Notes under the pieces: model-generated
Databases searched by the model: none
What the model was told of the DNA's origin: nothing
The model's input: the letters and a program-made list of their open reading frames with translations, nothing else
Shown here: positions 32,761 through 41,256 of the stretch, piece after piece
Layout: each line of letters starts with the position of its first letter
Position numbering within the stretch: the first letter of the stretch is position 1
Translations under genes and position numbers: made by a program
Source: an uncultured Prevotella sp.
GTDB taxonomy: Bacteria > Bacteroidota > Bacteroidia > Bacteroidales > Bacteroidaceae
NCBI GenBank assembly: GCA_945869265.1
Contig: CAMBOI010000019.1
Coordinates: 1-56,818, forward strand
Length of the DNA stretch: 56,818 bases
Direction of reading: 5' to 3'

Positions 32761-33372
32761 TCAGGCGAGACGAAGCCTATCTTGTTTGCTGTCACTCATC
32801 TTCAGCAGCTCCATCGCTTTCTGGAGAAGTTGTGAAAGTATCGGTATCGCCTCTTGTTTACGGGCCTTGACCACTTCCTGCTCTGTTCTGTGGAAGAAGA
32901 TGTTCTCAAGCTTAACCTTATATAATAGCTTTATCAGGTCAATGAACGCTCCAGCCATCTCGTCCTTGAAATCACGGAGTGCCGAGACAAAATCCGCTAT
33001 CTGTCTTTTGAAATCTTCTCGTTCCATATCTGACAAATTACCCCCACGCCACGAGTCCTCTATAAGGCTCATCGCATATTGGGCACGCATTATCATGCGC
33101 TCTGTATCGTATCGTTCTTTTTCTGCCATAGCATCATCCGGAACACCGTAAACGACACAATCGACCACGTCTGGCTGACGGAAACGCTTCTTGTACCATT
33201 TTTCAAATACATGATAAGGGATACCATTTGCCTCGAAGTATTGGGAGACAGAAACGCCCTTGCTTACTCCCTCACTCTGATAACGACCCCAAAGGGTCTC
33301 GATGTCTTTACTACTTATTGCAATAATCGTTGTTTTTAAAATTACGGCGCAAAGGTAGTGATTATATTTCAA
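32761..33372 (-). CDS. IS66 accessory orfA-like protein, probably chimeric remnant
   Basis: Open frame of 203 codons with no ATG before codon 82 (the first codon is TTG at 33370-33372). The region SKDIETLWGRYQSEG to YHVFEKWYKKRF is the helix-turn-helix pattern of Bacteroidota IS66 TnpA proteins. After VVYGVPDD the sequence turns into a charged helical region (REDFKRQIADFVSALRDFKDE, later KARKQEAIPILSQLL) resembling a transposase coiled coil. The promoter at 33350-33381 overlaps the TTG, so real translation would need a non-standard start downstream. It ends at the presumed edge of the IS91-like insertion. Probably a broken IS66 gene. Confidence 0.5.
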   Translation of the reverse strand: MKYNHYLCAVILKTTIIAISSKDIETLWGRYQSEGVSKGVSVSQYFEANGIPYHVFEKWYKKRFRQPDVVDCVVYGVPDDAMAEKERYDTERMIMRAQYAMSLIEDSWRGGNLSDMEREDFKRQIADFVSALRDFKDEMAGAFIDLIKLLYKVKLENIFFHRTEQEVVKARKQEAIPILSQLLQKAMELLKMSDSKQDRLRLA

Positions 33373-33381
33373 ACCGCCAAA
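33350..33381 (-). promoter_or_regulatory. Consensus promoter inside the IS66 right end
   Basis: Minus strand: TTTG (33378-33381), 20-nt spacer, TACCTTTG (33350-33357). It abuts the right terminal repeat and would drive the IS66 orfA gene. Confidence 0.7.
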
Positions 33382-33382
33382 A

Positions 33383-33403
33383 TAGGGGTTGGATGCTTAC
33401 TAA
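33383..33403 (-). repeat. IS66 terminal inverted repeat, right
   Basis: Complements 29966-29986 at 20 of 21 positions and lies 2 nt outside the -33 box of the orfA promoter. Confidence 0.8.
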
Positions 33404-33579
33404 CCCGAGAATGAAAAACATCTACATCGGGATATTTGTTAAACTAATTTTCCAGAATTGGTCTTCATGATAACAAATACCACTTAAATGACAGTACAAT
33501 ATAAACAGAACCTCACTAAACTATCTCCCCTTCAATTATGTAGAGAGAAGGGGTATGGCTTTTATTCTCTAAAGCTTGA

Positions 33580-34140
33580 TCATAGGAACTCTATATACTC
33601 ATCCTTAACATATACACTGATAGCAAGAAAATGGGGCAGTTCGATGATGAGCTGCTTACGTTTGGTGCCACGGGTGCGAAGCAGGAGGCCCTCTAAACCA
33701 TCGAGTGGACCACCGATAATACGTATGGGACTATTGCGTGCAGACTTTGGAATATCCGTAACTGGAAAGAAACGGGTTTCCTCTGACTCCTTGTTGGCAC
33801 GGATGAAATCATCCATCTGCTTATCAGGAACTACCATAGGCGCGGGGGGACTCACGCCATATCGATAACGGAACTGGAAATTGCACTTGGGCTCATTGGT
33901 CAGGGCAATAAGCTGAGAACGCTGGGCATTAAGGAAAAAGAGGTCGGGAAGATAAGGTCGCTCAACTATATATGCCTTCCTTGTCTTATCCCTTACTATT
34001 GTTTTGACAGTAGGAGTGTAGGTTGAATAGCCCTTTTCAGCCAATAACTGATAGGACAAATGGGCACGATGTCCCCTATGGAGATCGCGCATCACAAACC
34101 ATTCACGCTTTGACTCTTTTTCTTCTTCTTCCTGCTCCAT
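33580..34140 (-). CDS. UpxY family transcription antiterminator (NusG-like)
   Basis: 186 residues from ATG 34140; GTG 34188 and ATG 34167 are alternative starts. The NusG N-terminal-like domain starts at WFVMRDLHRGHRAHLSYQLLAEKGYSTYTP. A long linker and a KOW-type C-terminal part (PIRIIGGPLDGLEGLLLRTR) follow. UpxY proteins let RNA polymerase read through long capsule operons in Bacteroides and are normally the first gene of such an operon. Here only a degraded IS66 element lies downstream, so the protein is an orphan. The nearest polysaccharide genes are at 41-47 kb. The promoter at 34289-34320 leaves a leader of 100 nt or more, consistent with a leader-dependent system. Confidence 0.85.
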   Translation of the reverse strand: MEQEEEEKESKREWFVMRDLHRGHRAHLSYQLLAEKGYSTYTPTVKTIVRDKTRKAYIVERPYLPDLFFLNAQRSQLIALTNEPKCNFQFRYRYGVSPPAPMVVPDKQMDDFIRANKESEETRFFPVTDIPKSARNSPIRIIGGPLDGLEGLLLRTRGTKRKQLIIELPHFLAISVYVKDEYIEFL

Positions 34141-34288
34141 TATACTCTTAAATTGGGATAAGTGCATATTTCCAATTCCCACCTTCACGAATAACTCACT
34201 GTATGCCAGATTGTTACAGGTGAGAATACATAAAGTTGGTGATATTATTCCTATTGGCTTTTTTTAGTCCATATATCCGAATTTGTTG

Positions 34289-34320
34289 CAAAGGTAAGGA
34301 TTTTTCTGTAAACACAGAAA
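34289..34320 (-). promoter_or_regulatory. Promoter of the UpxY-like gene
   Basis: Minus strand: TTTC (34317-34320), 20-nt spacer, TACCTTTG (34289-34296). Near-consensus. The 34189-34288 leader holds no other gene. Confidence 0.65.
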
Positions 34321-34393
34321 AATAAAGAGTGAAAAAAGCTTAAATAGAGAGAGTCTCTATAGTATTTTGTGGTTTTTGACGAATAAATCTAAT

Positions 34394-34426
34394 AATAAAG
34401 CATAGCCGAGTGGGCTATGCTTTATT
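34394..34426 (-). terminator. Terminator of the GH13 gene, includes its stop codon
   Basis: A perfect 14-bp stem (34394-34407 with 34413-34426) and a 5-nt loop. The TAG stop (34415-34417) lies within the upstream arm of the RNA. A short T-rich run follows on the minus strand. Confidence 0.85.
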
Positions 34427-36085
34427 AAATTTTAATATTGCGGCTCCGTTCTTGGGAACAATGATACTAAGCGGTTCCTGGGATGAGAGACGTACGGCTA
34501 CTGATGCTCCGGTAAGTATATCCTCTCCCTCTATGTCCTTGCCATCCGGCAAGTTGAGATATTCGAAGGCATGCTCGGGGATGTTGAGCTTAATGTTGCG
34601 GTCGAGACTGTCGAAGTTGACAACCACCACAAGGAGTTGACGACCTGAACGACGTAGGAACGCATACTGCCTGTCGGGATTGAACGAGGCTGAATGGGGA
34701 TTGGCATACATGAGGTCGTAGCTCTGACCACTGACCGTCTTGTCGGTGCGGGCAAAGTTCATTATCCTCGAATAAATGTCAGCCAATGCCTTTTCGTCAT
34801 CGGTGAGTTTGCCTTCATCGGCTCGACACATGGTGTCAACGCTCCAATAGTCGAAGATGGTGGTGCGACCGTCGCAACCACTGAATCCTTCCTTGTCCAT
34901 GCCCTTCTCGCCGTATTCCTGTGCGAAATAGTGCATGTAGGGACAAGAGCGGAAAAGAGTGGAGACAACAAAGGCAGGGACAGCCTTGAAGGCATCGCCG
35001 GCAAAGAACTGCGAGGCTATGCGCTGCTCGTCGTGATTCTCAAGGAAATAGAGCATGTGGTCGGCAATGTCGTCGGTGGATTGCCATGCCGACGTGATGC
35101 GGGTGGCACTGCCGCCTGCGGTTATGTCGCGTAGAGTGTCGTACATGCCCACCTTGTCATAGAGATAGGTGAAGCCTGCCTCAACATATTGTCTATAGAG
35201 AGCTGGATTATATACCTCGCCGATGAAGAGATAGTCGGGATACTGACGGCGTACCTCAGCAATAGCCCAACGCCAAAATTCCACTGGCACCATCTCTGCC
35301 ATGTCGCAACGCACTCCCTGTATGCCCTTGGAAGCCCAGAAGAGCAATATATCGCGCATCTTAAACCATGTGTCGGGCACTGGATTAAAATATCCTACGC
35401 CTCCGGCATAGTAATCCACACCATAGTTGAGCTTGACGGTCTCATACCAATCGTTCTGTCCTGGCTTGTTGTCGAAATGGTCATTACCTGTGGCCTTGGC
35501 TGGCTCCTCATGATATGGCTCGGCAGTGCCGGCATAGAGGTCGAGATATGGCTCGAACGAACATCCTGGACAATAATAGAAATTGTTTTGCGGATTGAAG
35601 CCATGGTCGCGATTGTCGTCGGCACCAAGGTCTTTTACACCCTTGGGCTTGCAGAGCGAAGCATACTGACGAGCGACATGATTGGGTACAAAGTCGATGA
35701 TGACACCAAGACGAGCCTTGCGAGCCCTGCTCACCAATGCCTCAAACTCAGCCATACGATTATCCACATCCTCGGCAAGGTCGGGATCGACATCATAATA
35801 ATCGGTGATGGCATAGGGAGAACCTGCATTACCCTTGACAATAGCAGGGTGATTGGCAGGTATGCCGTGGGCGGTGTAGTCGGTATTGGTGGCATGGCGT
35901 ATCACACCTGTAAACCAAATATGTGAGACACCTTTCTGCTGAATCGACTTAAGAACGGAAGTAGTGAGATCGTTGAATTTGCCGCATCCGTTGTCGGCAA
36001 TACTACCATTCTCCTTCCGCGTCGTATTTCTGTTGCCATAAAGACGCGGAAGGAGCTGATAGATGATTATCTTGTCGTTTGACAT
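34415..36085 (-). CDS. Cytoplasmic GH13 alpha-amylase family enzyme
   Basis: 556 residues with no signal peptide, so probably intracellular. The GH13 barrel motifs are DFVPNHVA (region I), GVRCDMAEM with nucleophile D261 (region II), FIGEVYN with acid/base E290 (region III) and LENHDEQR with D352 (region IV). All three catalytic acids are present. A C-terminal beta-sandwich follows. The subfamily is not evident; alpha-glucan, maltodextrin or glycogen turnover is the general expectation. The start is 9 nt from the fabD stop. It is the last gene of a leftward run from RNase Y through fabD. Confidence 0.88.
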   Translation of the reverse strand: MSNDKIIIYQLLPRLYGNRNTTRKENGSIADNGCGKFNDLTTSVLKSIQQKGVSHIWFTGVIRHATNTDYTAHGIPANHPAIVKGNAGSPYAITDYYDVDPDLAEDVDNRMAEFEALVSRARKARLGVIIDFVPNHVARQYASLCKPKGVKDLGADDNRDHGFNPQNNFYYCPGCSFEPYLDLYAGTAEPYHEEPAKATGNDHFDNKPGQNDWYETVKLNYGVDYYAGGVGYFNPVPDTWFKMRDILLFWASKGIQGVRCDMAEMVPVEFWRWAIAEVRRQYPDYLFIGEVYNPALYRQYVEAGFTYLYDKVGMYDTLRDITAGGSATRITSAWQSTDDIADHMLYFLENHDEQRIASQFFAGDAFKAVPAFVVSTLFRSCPYMHYFAQEYGEKGMDKEGFSGCDGRTTIFDYWSVDTMCRADEGKLTDDEKALADIYSRIMNFARTDKTVSGQSYDLMYANPHSASFNPDRQYAFLRRSGRQLLVVVVNFDSLDRNIKLNIPEHAFEYLNLPDGKDIEGEDILTGASVAVRLSSQEPLSIIVPKNGAAILKFNKA

Positions 36086-36094
36086 GAGCGAATG

Positions 36095-36982
36095 TTATGA
36101 GATACCGTTGACTGCAACATTCTTGTCGATACGGCCAATCATACCCTGAAGAGCCTTGCCCGGACCACACTCTGTGAAGTCGTCGGCACCGTCGGCTATC
36201 ATGTTCTGTACGCATGATGTCCAACGAACACTGCTTGTGAGCTGTGCGATGAGGTTGGCCTTGATGTCGGCAGGATCAGTGTGAGGCTTACCGTCAACAT
36301 TCTGATAAACAGGACACTGAGGAGCCGAGAACTCAGTCTTCTCGATAGCAGCCTGGAGTTCGTCCTTGGCAGGTTGCATCAGTGGAGAGTGGAAAGCGCC
36401 ACCCACCTTGAGGGGAAGGGCACGCTTGGCACCGGCTGCCTTCAGCTTCTCGCATGCCTCGTTGATAGCCTCAACATTACCTGAGATAACAAGCTGACCG
36501 GGGCAGTTGTAGTTGGCGGGGACAACGACAGATCCCTCCTTGCTTACCTCGGCACAAATCTCCTCAATCTTATCGTCGGGCAGTCCAACGATGGCAGCCA
36601 TTGTGGAAGGTGCAGCCTCGCATGCCTTCTGCATAGCCATGGCACGAGCATAAACAAGACGCAGACCATCCTCGAAATTCAGTGCGCCTGCTGCCACAAG
36701 AGCAGAGAACTCACCAAGAGAGTGACCAGCCACCATAGAGGGCTTGAACTCGTCGCCAAGACTGATGGCCTTGATGACACTGTGGAGGAACACGGCAGGC
36801 TGAGTAACCTTAGTCTGCTTGAGTTCATCGTCGGTACCGTCGAACATAATGTCGGTGATGCGATAACCGAGAATATCATTAGCTTTCTCAAAAAGCTCTT
36901 TTGCCTTTGGATTGTTGTCGTAGAGGTCCTTACCCATTCCTACGAACTGTGCTCCCTGTCCGGGAAAAACGAATGCTTTCAT
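36095..36982 (-). CDS. fabD: Malonyl-CoA:ACP transacylase
   Basis: 295 residues. It transfers malonyl from CoA to acyl carrier protein in fatty-acid synthesis. The active-site serine S88 lies in GHSLGE. The catalytic histidine lies in GGAFHSPLM, and the N-terminal FPGQGAQ loop is present. The length matches the family. No other fab genes are adjacent. It lies between the GH13 gene and a signalling gene. The 34-nt gap upstream is pure AT-rich sequence without a clear promoter. Confidence 0.95.
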   Translation of the reverse strand: MKAFVFPGQGAQFVGMGKDLYDNNPKAKELFEKANDILGYRITDIMFDGTDDELKQTKVTQPAVFLHSVIKAISLGDEFKPSMVAGHSLGEFSALVAAGALNFEDGLRLVYARAMAMQKACEAAPSTMAAIVGLPDDKIEEICAEVSKEGSVVVPANYNCPGQLVISGNVEAINEACEKLKAAGAKRALPLKVGGAFHSPLMQPAKDELQAAIEKTEFSAPQCPVYQNVDGKPHTDPADIKANLIAQLTSSVRWTSCVQNMIADGADDFTECGPGKALQGMIGRIDKNVAVNGIS

Positions 36983-37016
36983 CTTTAAAACTTTAATATT
37001 TTAATATTTTAATTCT

Positions 37017-38168
37017 TTAATTCTGCTCAGCAAGCAATGGTACGAGCACCGAGAAAGTACTACCCTCGCCTACCACTGACTCTACCATAACATCGCCACC
37101 ATTCTTGACGGCAAAGTCCTTACAGAGCTGCAGACCGAGTCCGCTACCCTCCTCGTTATTGGTACCGTAAGTGGTTTCTCCCTTATGGAAGATGGTATCT
37201 ATACGGTCGGGGGCAATACCCACGCCATGGTCGCGTACACCCACTTTAGCAAAGTTGTCCTTACGCGACACTACAATCTCAATGCTGCTATCCTCGTTGC
37301 TAAACTTGATGGCATTGCTGAGGAAGTTGCGCAACACGGTATTGAGCATATCCTTGTCGGCACGCACCTTCATTCCCTCCTCGTGATACTCGGTGGTGAG
37401 CTTGATCTTCTTTGTCTCTGCAATGAGAGAGAAGATGTCGGCCACACCGGTGATGACGTCACTGATCTCAAACTCCTGGAAAGCCACCTTAAGACGTCCT
37501 GTCTGGCTCTTTGTCCATTTGAGCAAGTTATCGAGCAGGTCATGTGTCTCCTCTGTCTCACGATTGGCCTTGTCGATGAGATAATACATCTCGGGACCGA
37601 TGGCCTCGGGACTGACGGTCTGAACAACAAGGTTGAGCACCATACGTATGCTTGCCATAGGCGAGCGGAGGTCGTGGGCAATCACGGAGTACATCTTATC
37701 GCGGTTGCTGATAGTGCGCTTCAACTCGATATTCTGCTGCACGATGATGCGCTTGGCAGCCACAAGAGATATTTGGTGCATCACGCGCATGATGAGCTCC
37801 TCCTTATTAAATGGTTTTGAGAGGAAGTCATTTGCTCCAACCTGGAAACCATGTACAAGGTCGGACGGAGAATTGAGGGCGGTGAGGAAGATGATGGGTA
37901 TGTCGGCTGTCTCAGGATTCTTCTTGAGTTCGACGGCAGTGTCGAAACCGCTGATGTCGGGCATCATCACGTCGAGCAAGACAAGATCGGGATGCTGCTC
38001 CTTACATATCTGTATGCAACCTGTACCATTGTTGGCGGTGAGAACTTGGAATTTCTCGTTGGTCAACAATATCTTAAGCAACAGCACGTTGCTCATCACG
38101 TCGTCTACTACCAATATGCGATAGTCGCTCCTGTTGATACTTTGCTCAAATGTTTCTCCGTATTCCAT
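37017..38168 (-). CDS. Receiver-first hybrid histidine kinase, soluble
   Basis: 383 residues. An N-terminal receiver domain has phospho-acceptor D66 in LVLLDVMMPDISG and the lysine in LSKPF. A short helix links it to HisKA with H165 in SVIAHDLRSPMASI, then to HATPase (NFLSNAIKFSN, DHGVGI, GSGLGLQLCK). No membrane segment is present. In this order the receiver is probably the input, so the protein would relay phosphate or signal from another kinase. It is a second soluble hybrid kinase in the window, after 27537-28784, but with reversed domain order. It lies 21 nt from RNase Y. Confidence 0.92.
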   Translation of the reverse strand: MEYGETFEQSINRSDYRILVVDDVMSNVLLLKILLTNEKFQVLTANNGTGCIQICKEQHPDLVLLDVMMPDISGFDTAVELKKNPETADIPIIFLTALNSPSDLVHGFQVGANDFLSKPFNKEELIMRVMHQISLVAAKRIIVQQNIELKRTISNRDKMYSVIAHDLRSPMASIRMVLNLVVQTVSPEAIGPEMYYLIDKANRETEETHDLLDNLLKWTKSQTGRLKVAFQEFEISDVITGVADIFSLIAETKKIKLTTEYHEEGMKVRADKDMLNTVLRNFLSNAIKFSNEDSSIEIVVSRKDNFAKVGVRDHGVGIAPDRIDTIFHKGETTYGTNNEEGSGLGLQLCKDFAVKNGGDVMVESVVGEGSTFSVLVPLLAEQN

Positions 38169-38189
38169 AACTAATTCTATTGAGATTAA

Positions 38190-39725
38190 TTACTTGGCGT
38201 AAGCCACACTTCTCGTCTCGCGGATAACCGTTATCTTAACCTGGCCGGGGTAGGTCATCTCGGTCTGTATCTTGTTGGCTATCTCGCCAGAGAGTGCCTC
38301 AGTCTCTTTGTCATCCATCTTGTCGGCACCAACGATAACACGCAGTTCGCGACCAGCCTGGATGGCATAGGTCTTAGTGACTCCCGGATAACTCATGGCA
38401 ATAGCCTCAAGGTCGTTGAGACGCTTGATATATGCCTCGACAATCTCGCGGCGGGCACCTGGACGGGCACCACTGATGGCGTCGCAAACCTGTACGATTG
38501 GGGCGAGAAGAGTATTCATCTCGCACTCGTCATGATGGGCACCAATGGCATTGCAGATATCTGGTTTCTCCTTGTATTTCTCAGCAATCTTGGCTCCATA
38601 CAGTGCATGGGGCAATTCACTCTCCTCGTCGGGCACCTTTCCGATATCATGGAGCAGACCGGCACGCTTGGCCTTCTTGGGATTAAGACCAAGTTCGGAA
38701 GCCATCACCGCACAGAGATTGGCTGTCTCGCGTGCATGCTGGAGAAGGTTCTGACCGTAAGAACTGCGATACTTCATCTTACCCACGATACGGATGAGTT
38801 CGGGATGCAGACCATGTATGCCAAGGTCAATAGCAGTGCGCTTACCTGTCTCGATAACCTCATTCTCGAGCTGCTTTTTCACCTTCTGCACGACCTCCTC
38901 GATACGTGCAGGATGGATACGTCCGTCTGCCACAAGCTGATGGAGCGCAAGACGACAGATCTCGCGGCGAATGGGGTCGAAGGCACTGATGACAATAGCC
39001 TCGGGGGTGTCGTCAACGACAATCTCGACACCGGTGGCAGCCTCAAGAGCCCTGATATTGCGTCCCTCGCGACCGATGATGCGTCCCTTGACCTCATCGT
39101 TGTCAATATGGAACACACTGACGCTGTTCTCAATGGCAGTCTCTGTAGCCACACGCTGGATGGTCTGGATGACTATCTTTCGGGCATTGGCATTGGCATT
39201 GAGCTTGGCCTCGTCCATAATTTCGTTGATATAACTTTGGGCGTCGGTCTTGGCCTCATCCTTCATCGACTCCACAAGTCGCTGCTTGGCCTCTTCTGCG
39301 CTCAGGCCAGAGAGCTCCTCAAGCTTCTCGCGCTCCTTGAGTTGCATCTTCTCGAGTTCCTCCTGTTTGATGGTCAGGAGTTTCTTCTCGTTGTCGATAC
39401 GCACCTGCTGGTTGTCAAGCTCATTCTTGCGACGTCCAAGTTCCTCCTGGCGCTGATTGAGCGACATCTCGCGCTGCTTCAGCTTGTTCTCGCTCTGCTG
39501 GATGTGCTGGTTGCGCACCTGCACTTCCTTCTCGAGCTCGCTCTTTTTATTGAGGAATTTCTCTTTCACCTCAAGCAGCTTCTTCTCTTTCATCACATCG
39601 GCTTCCTTCTTGGCAGCCTCAACCATCTCGTTATACTTACCCTTCAGGACATACCTGAAAACGAGGTATCCGCCTATGCCACCCAATATCAGTGCGGCTG
39701 CGGAAATTATTATAGTCAATAACAT
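38190..39725 (-). CDS. rny: Ribonuclease Y
   Basis: 511 residues. A single N-terminal transmembrane helix (about 3-24) precedes a long coiled coil (to about 190) with many [17 protein letters not shown] heptads. A KH domain ([19 protein letters not shown]) and an HD domain with [12 protein letters not shown] and [10 protein letters not shown] follow. Membrane-bound RNase Y starts mRNA decay in many bacteria without RNase E. Here an RNase G-type gene is also present. Downstream of zapA, as commonly found in Bacteroidales. Confidence 0.96.
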   Translation of the reverse strand: MLLTIIISAAALILGGIGGYLVFRYVLKGKYNEMVEAAKKEADVMKEKKLLEVKEKFLNKKSELEKEVQVRNQHIQQSENKLKQREMSLNQRQEELGRRKNELDNQQVRIDNEKKLLTIKQEELEKMQLKEREKLEELSGLSAEEAKQRLVESMKDEAKTDAQSYINEIMDEAKLNANANARKIVIQTIQRVATETAIENSVSVFHIDNDEVKGRIIGREGRNIRALEAATGVEIVVDDTPEAIVISAFDPIRREICRLALHQLVADGRIHPARIEEVVQKVKKQLENEVIETGKRTAIDLGIHGLHPELIRIVGKMKYRSSYGQNLLQHARETANLCAVMASELGLNPKKAKRAGLLHDIGKVPDEESELPHALYGAKIAEKYKEKPDICNAIGAHHDECEMNTLLAPIVQVCDAISGARPGARREIVEAYIKRLNDLEAIAMSYPGVTKTYAIQAGRELRVIVGADKMDDKETEALSGEIANKIQTEMTYPGQVKITVIRETRSVAYAK

Positions 39726-39760
39726 AAACCTTTAATTAATATATATATGTTTAATAATTC

Positions 39761-40069
39761 TCACTTCTTTTTGCCAAGTAATTCATCTATTTCGGCAGAA
39801 AGATGGCTGAGAACATCATCGTATGGCCCTGTATCATTACGGGAGTGTTCCTTCTGATACTGCAAGGCAATGTCAATCAATGTCATAAGGGCAATGGTGT
39901 GATCTCCCTTGCGACCCTTGAACAATTTGGCATAGACATTATAGCGGTCGGTAATCATCTTGGCCGCCGCGCGATAGTACTCTTCTTCCTCGCGGTTGAT
40001 TGTAACACTCATTTCCTCATCATAGACGTGAAGACGAATGTTGAGCTTTGTCTTATTGTCATCTGCCAT
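39761..40069 (-). CDS. zapA: Cell division protein ZapA
   Basis: 102 residues with the ZapA pattern: NIRLHVYDEEMSVTINREEEEYYRAAAKMI in the globular head, then a helical tail (LIDIALQYQKEH). ZapA cross-links FtsZ filaments at midcell. It follows the ZapB-like gene by 9 nt and precedes rny. All three probably share the promoter at 40394-40401. Confidence 0.85.
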   Translation of the reverse strand: MADDNKTKLNIRLHVYDEEMSVTINREEEEYYRAAAKMITDRYNVYAKLFKGRKGDHTIALMTLIDIALQYQKEHSRNDTGPYDDVLSHLSAEIDELLGKKK

Positions 40070-40078
40070 AATTATTGA

Positions 40079-40369
40079 TTATTTCTGTTCGGATAACACT
40101 GCGATGCACTTGTTTACATCGCGTATTAACTTGGCCAGTCTTTCTCTTGCCGACTGGATGTCCCCATCGGAAACCTCCAGCAACTTGGCTGCCTTAAACG
40201 CATCAAACTCCTGCTGCTTGTCGAGCAGTTGCTGCCTGAGTTGCCTGACATCAGCTTCATTCTTCTCAAGCATGGCATACAATTCCTCATTCTCCTTCTT
40301 CAGATTCTGAAACTGGAGAATCAATGCCCTCACCTTGGTCTGAATTTCAACGATTGTCTTTTCACTCAT
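40079..40369 (-). CDS. ZapB-like coiled-coil protein
   Basis: 96 residues almost wholly predicted as coiled coil (LILQFQNLKKENEELYAML, then RQLRQQLLDKQQEFDAF). The last third may form a separate helix bundle. Its place directly upstream of zapA suggests a division partner such as ZapB, but the sequence is low in diagnostic residues, so the name is positional inference. Confidence 0.65.
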   Translation of the reverse strand: MSEKTIVEIQTKVRALILQFQNLKKENEELYAMLEKNEADVRQLRQQLLDKQQEFDAFKAAKLLEVSDGDIQSARERLAKLIRDVNKCIAVLSEQK

Positions 40370-40393
40370 GGCTACACGTTTTCTTTATTTTTA

Positions 40394-40401
40394 CAAAGGT
40401 A
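40394..40401 (-). promoter_or_regulatory. -7 box (TACCTTTG) for the zapB-like/zapA/rny operon
   Basis: An exact -7 match about 25 nt upstream of the start codon. A TTG at 40424-40426 with 22-nt spacing is a weak -33 candidate. Confidence 0.5.
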
Positions 40402-40494
40402 AGAATAATATCTTACAACCCGACAATATTGAGCTATATTTTAATGTTTTTTAGCTCCATTGGCGGATTATTAAAGTTATTTCACCCTTGACTC

Positions 40495-41124
40495 TCACTT
40501 TTTATCGTCGTTCTTAGGACGTGGTTCTTTCTTGGCAAGCATCACGACCTTATATACGAATGCAGTGGTCCATGCCTGAGAATAACCGAGGCGACGCGCA
40601 TACTCGCGGATGGCAACTACTGTCTTCATCACTCCGGCGTCAGTGAAGTCGTTCTTATTGAATATGTCGTCAACGGTCTTCTCGGTCATCGTGTAGATAG
40701 CCTTTTTCATAAACGATGGCACACGAAGCTTGAACTTCATCAGATTGCCTATAAGCATCATGAGGTCCTGGGTGAAGCCCTGAAACTGTATGAAATAGGG
40801 TTGCACGTCCTGAAGACGCTTGCACTTTCTCCTGACACTTTGGTCGATTTCCTTGAAGAAGATATCGTCCATACCATATATCTCCTTTAACATCTTGCGA
40901 CAACGGCTCTTCTCGCCTACGCCCAACTTGTTGTTGACAGTTGGCACCTTGAGCGTTGTCTTGAACACCCTGAGGTCGGGAAGGGCGGCAAGGTTGGTGA
41001 TGCCAAGGTCGCTCGCCATGACTGACTGAAAATAAACTCTAACGAGGGTCATGAAATCCTCCATGCCTCCAGCTTTAGGCTGATCGTCGGACTTGCGCCC
41101 GAAAAGCTTTGAAATTATACTCAT
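40495..41124 (-). CDS. Unrecognised conserved-looking 209-residue protein
   Basis: 209 residues from ATG 41124 (MSIISKLFGRKSDDQPK). The frame is open upstream into rmlA, but the promoter -7 box at 41152-41159 places the real start at 41124. No signal or membrane helix is evident. It is Lys/Arg-rich and mostly helical, with a hydrophobic patch (FIQFQGFTQDLMMLIGNLMKF) and a basic, disordered C-terminus (KKEPRPKNDDKK). I do not recognise the family. It is divergent from rmlA and not in an obvious operon. Confidence 0.75.
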   Translation of the reverse strand: MSIISKLFGRKSDDQPKAGGMEDFMTLVRVYFQSVMASDLGITNLAALPDLRVFKTTLKVPTVNNKLGVGEKSRCRKMLKEIYGMDDIFFKEIDQSVRRKCKRLQDVQPYFIQFQGFTQDLMMLIGNLMKFKLRVPSFMKKAIYTMTEKTVDDIFNKNDFTDAGVMKTVVAIREYARRLGYSQAWTTAFVYKVVMLAKKEPRPKNDDKK

Positions 41125-41151
41125 TCTTTCTGTTTTTACTGATTTTGGCTG

Positions 41152-41181
41152 CAAAGTTACGTATTTTTCTGCATAACTCAA
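41152..41181 (-). promoter_or_regulatory. Promoter of the 209-residue protein gene
   Basis: Minus strand: TTG (41179-41181), 19-nt spacer, TAACTTTG (41152-41159). It gives a leader of about 25 nt. Confidence 0.65.
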
Positions 41182-41223
41182 TAAAAAAATCAAAAAATCG
41201 AATGACAATATAGATTTTTTTTG

Positions 41224-41231
41224 TATCTTTG
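41224..41231 (+). promoter_or_regulatory. -7 box (TATCTTTG) for the rmlA/exopolysaccharide operon
   Basis: Exact -7 consensus, 25 nt before the rmlA start at 41257. No clear -33. It is divergent from the promoter at 41152-41181. Confidence 0.5.
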
Positions 41232-41256
41232 CCCCAAAATTGCAATTTTTAGTTAT

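Larger units (their letters stand above)
29966..33403. mobile_element. Degraded IS66-family element carrying a nested IS91-like insertion
   Basis: Terminal inverted repeats at 29966-29986 and 33383-33403 match at 20 of 21 positions (start TTAGTAAGCATCC). Inside the right end is an orfA-like gene, and inside the left end is the last part of tnpC, both on the minus strand as expected for IS66. tnpB and most of tnpC are missing. The middle is occupied by a tyrosine recombinase gene and an IS91-type transposase on the plus strand. The 8-bp target duplication typical of IS66 is not visible (TCATCTTA versus TAACCCGA with GTAAGC taken as the end), so the element or its flanks have rearranged. Confidence 0.75.

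Noticed and set aside
29966..33403. IS66 target duplication
   Set aside because: The 8 bases flanking the two terminal repeats do not match in either plausible end definition.
33488..33868. Plus-strand 126-codon frame near the UpxY gene
   Set aside because: Mostly antisense to UpxY and without promoter or motif. The only stem in 33404-33579 is a weak CCCCTT/AAGGGG pair (33527-33553).
38532..39722. 396-codon plus-strand frame opposite rny
   Set aside because: Leucine-rich shadow of the RNase Y coiled coil.
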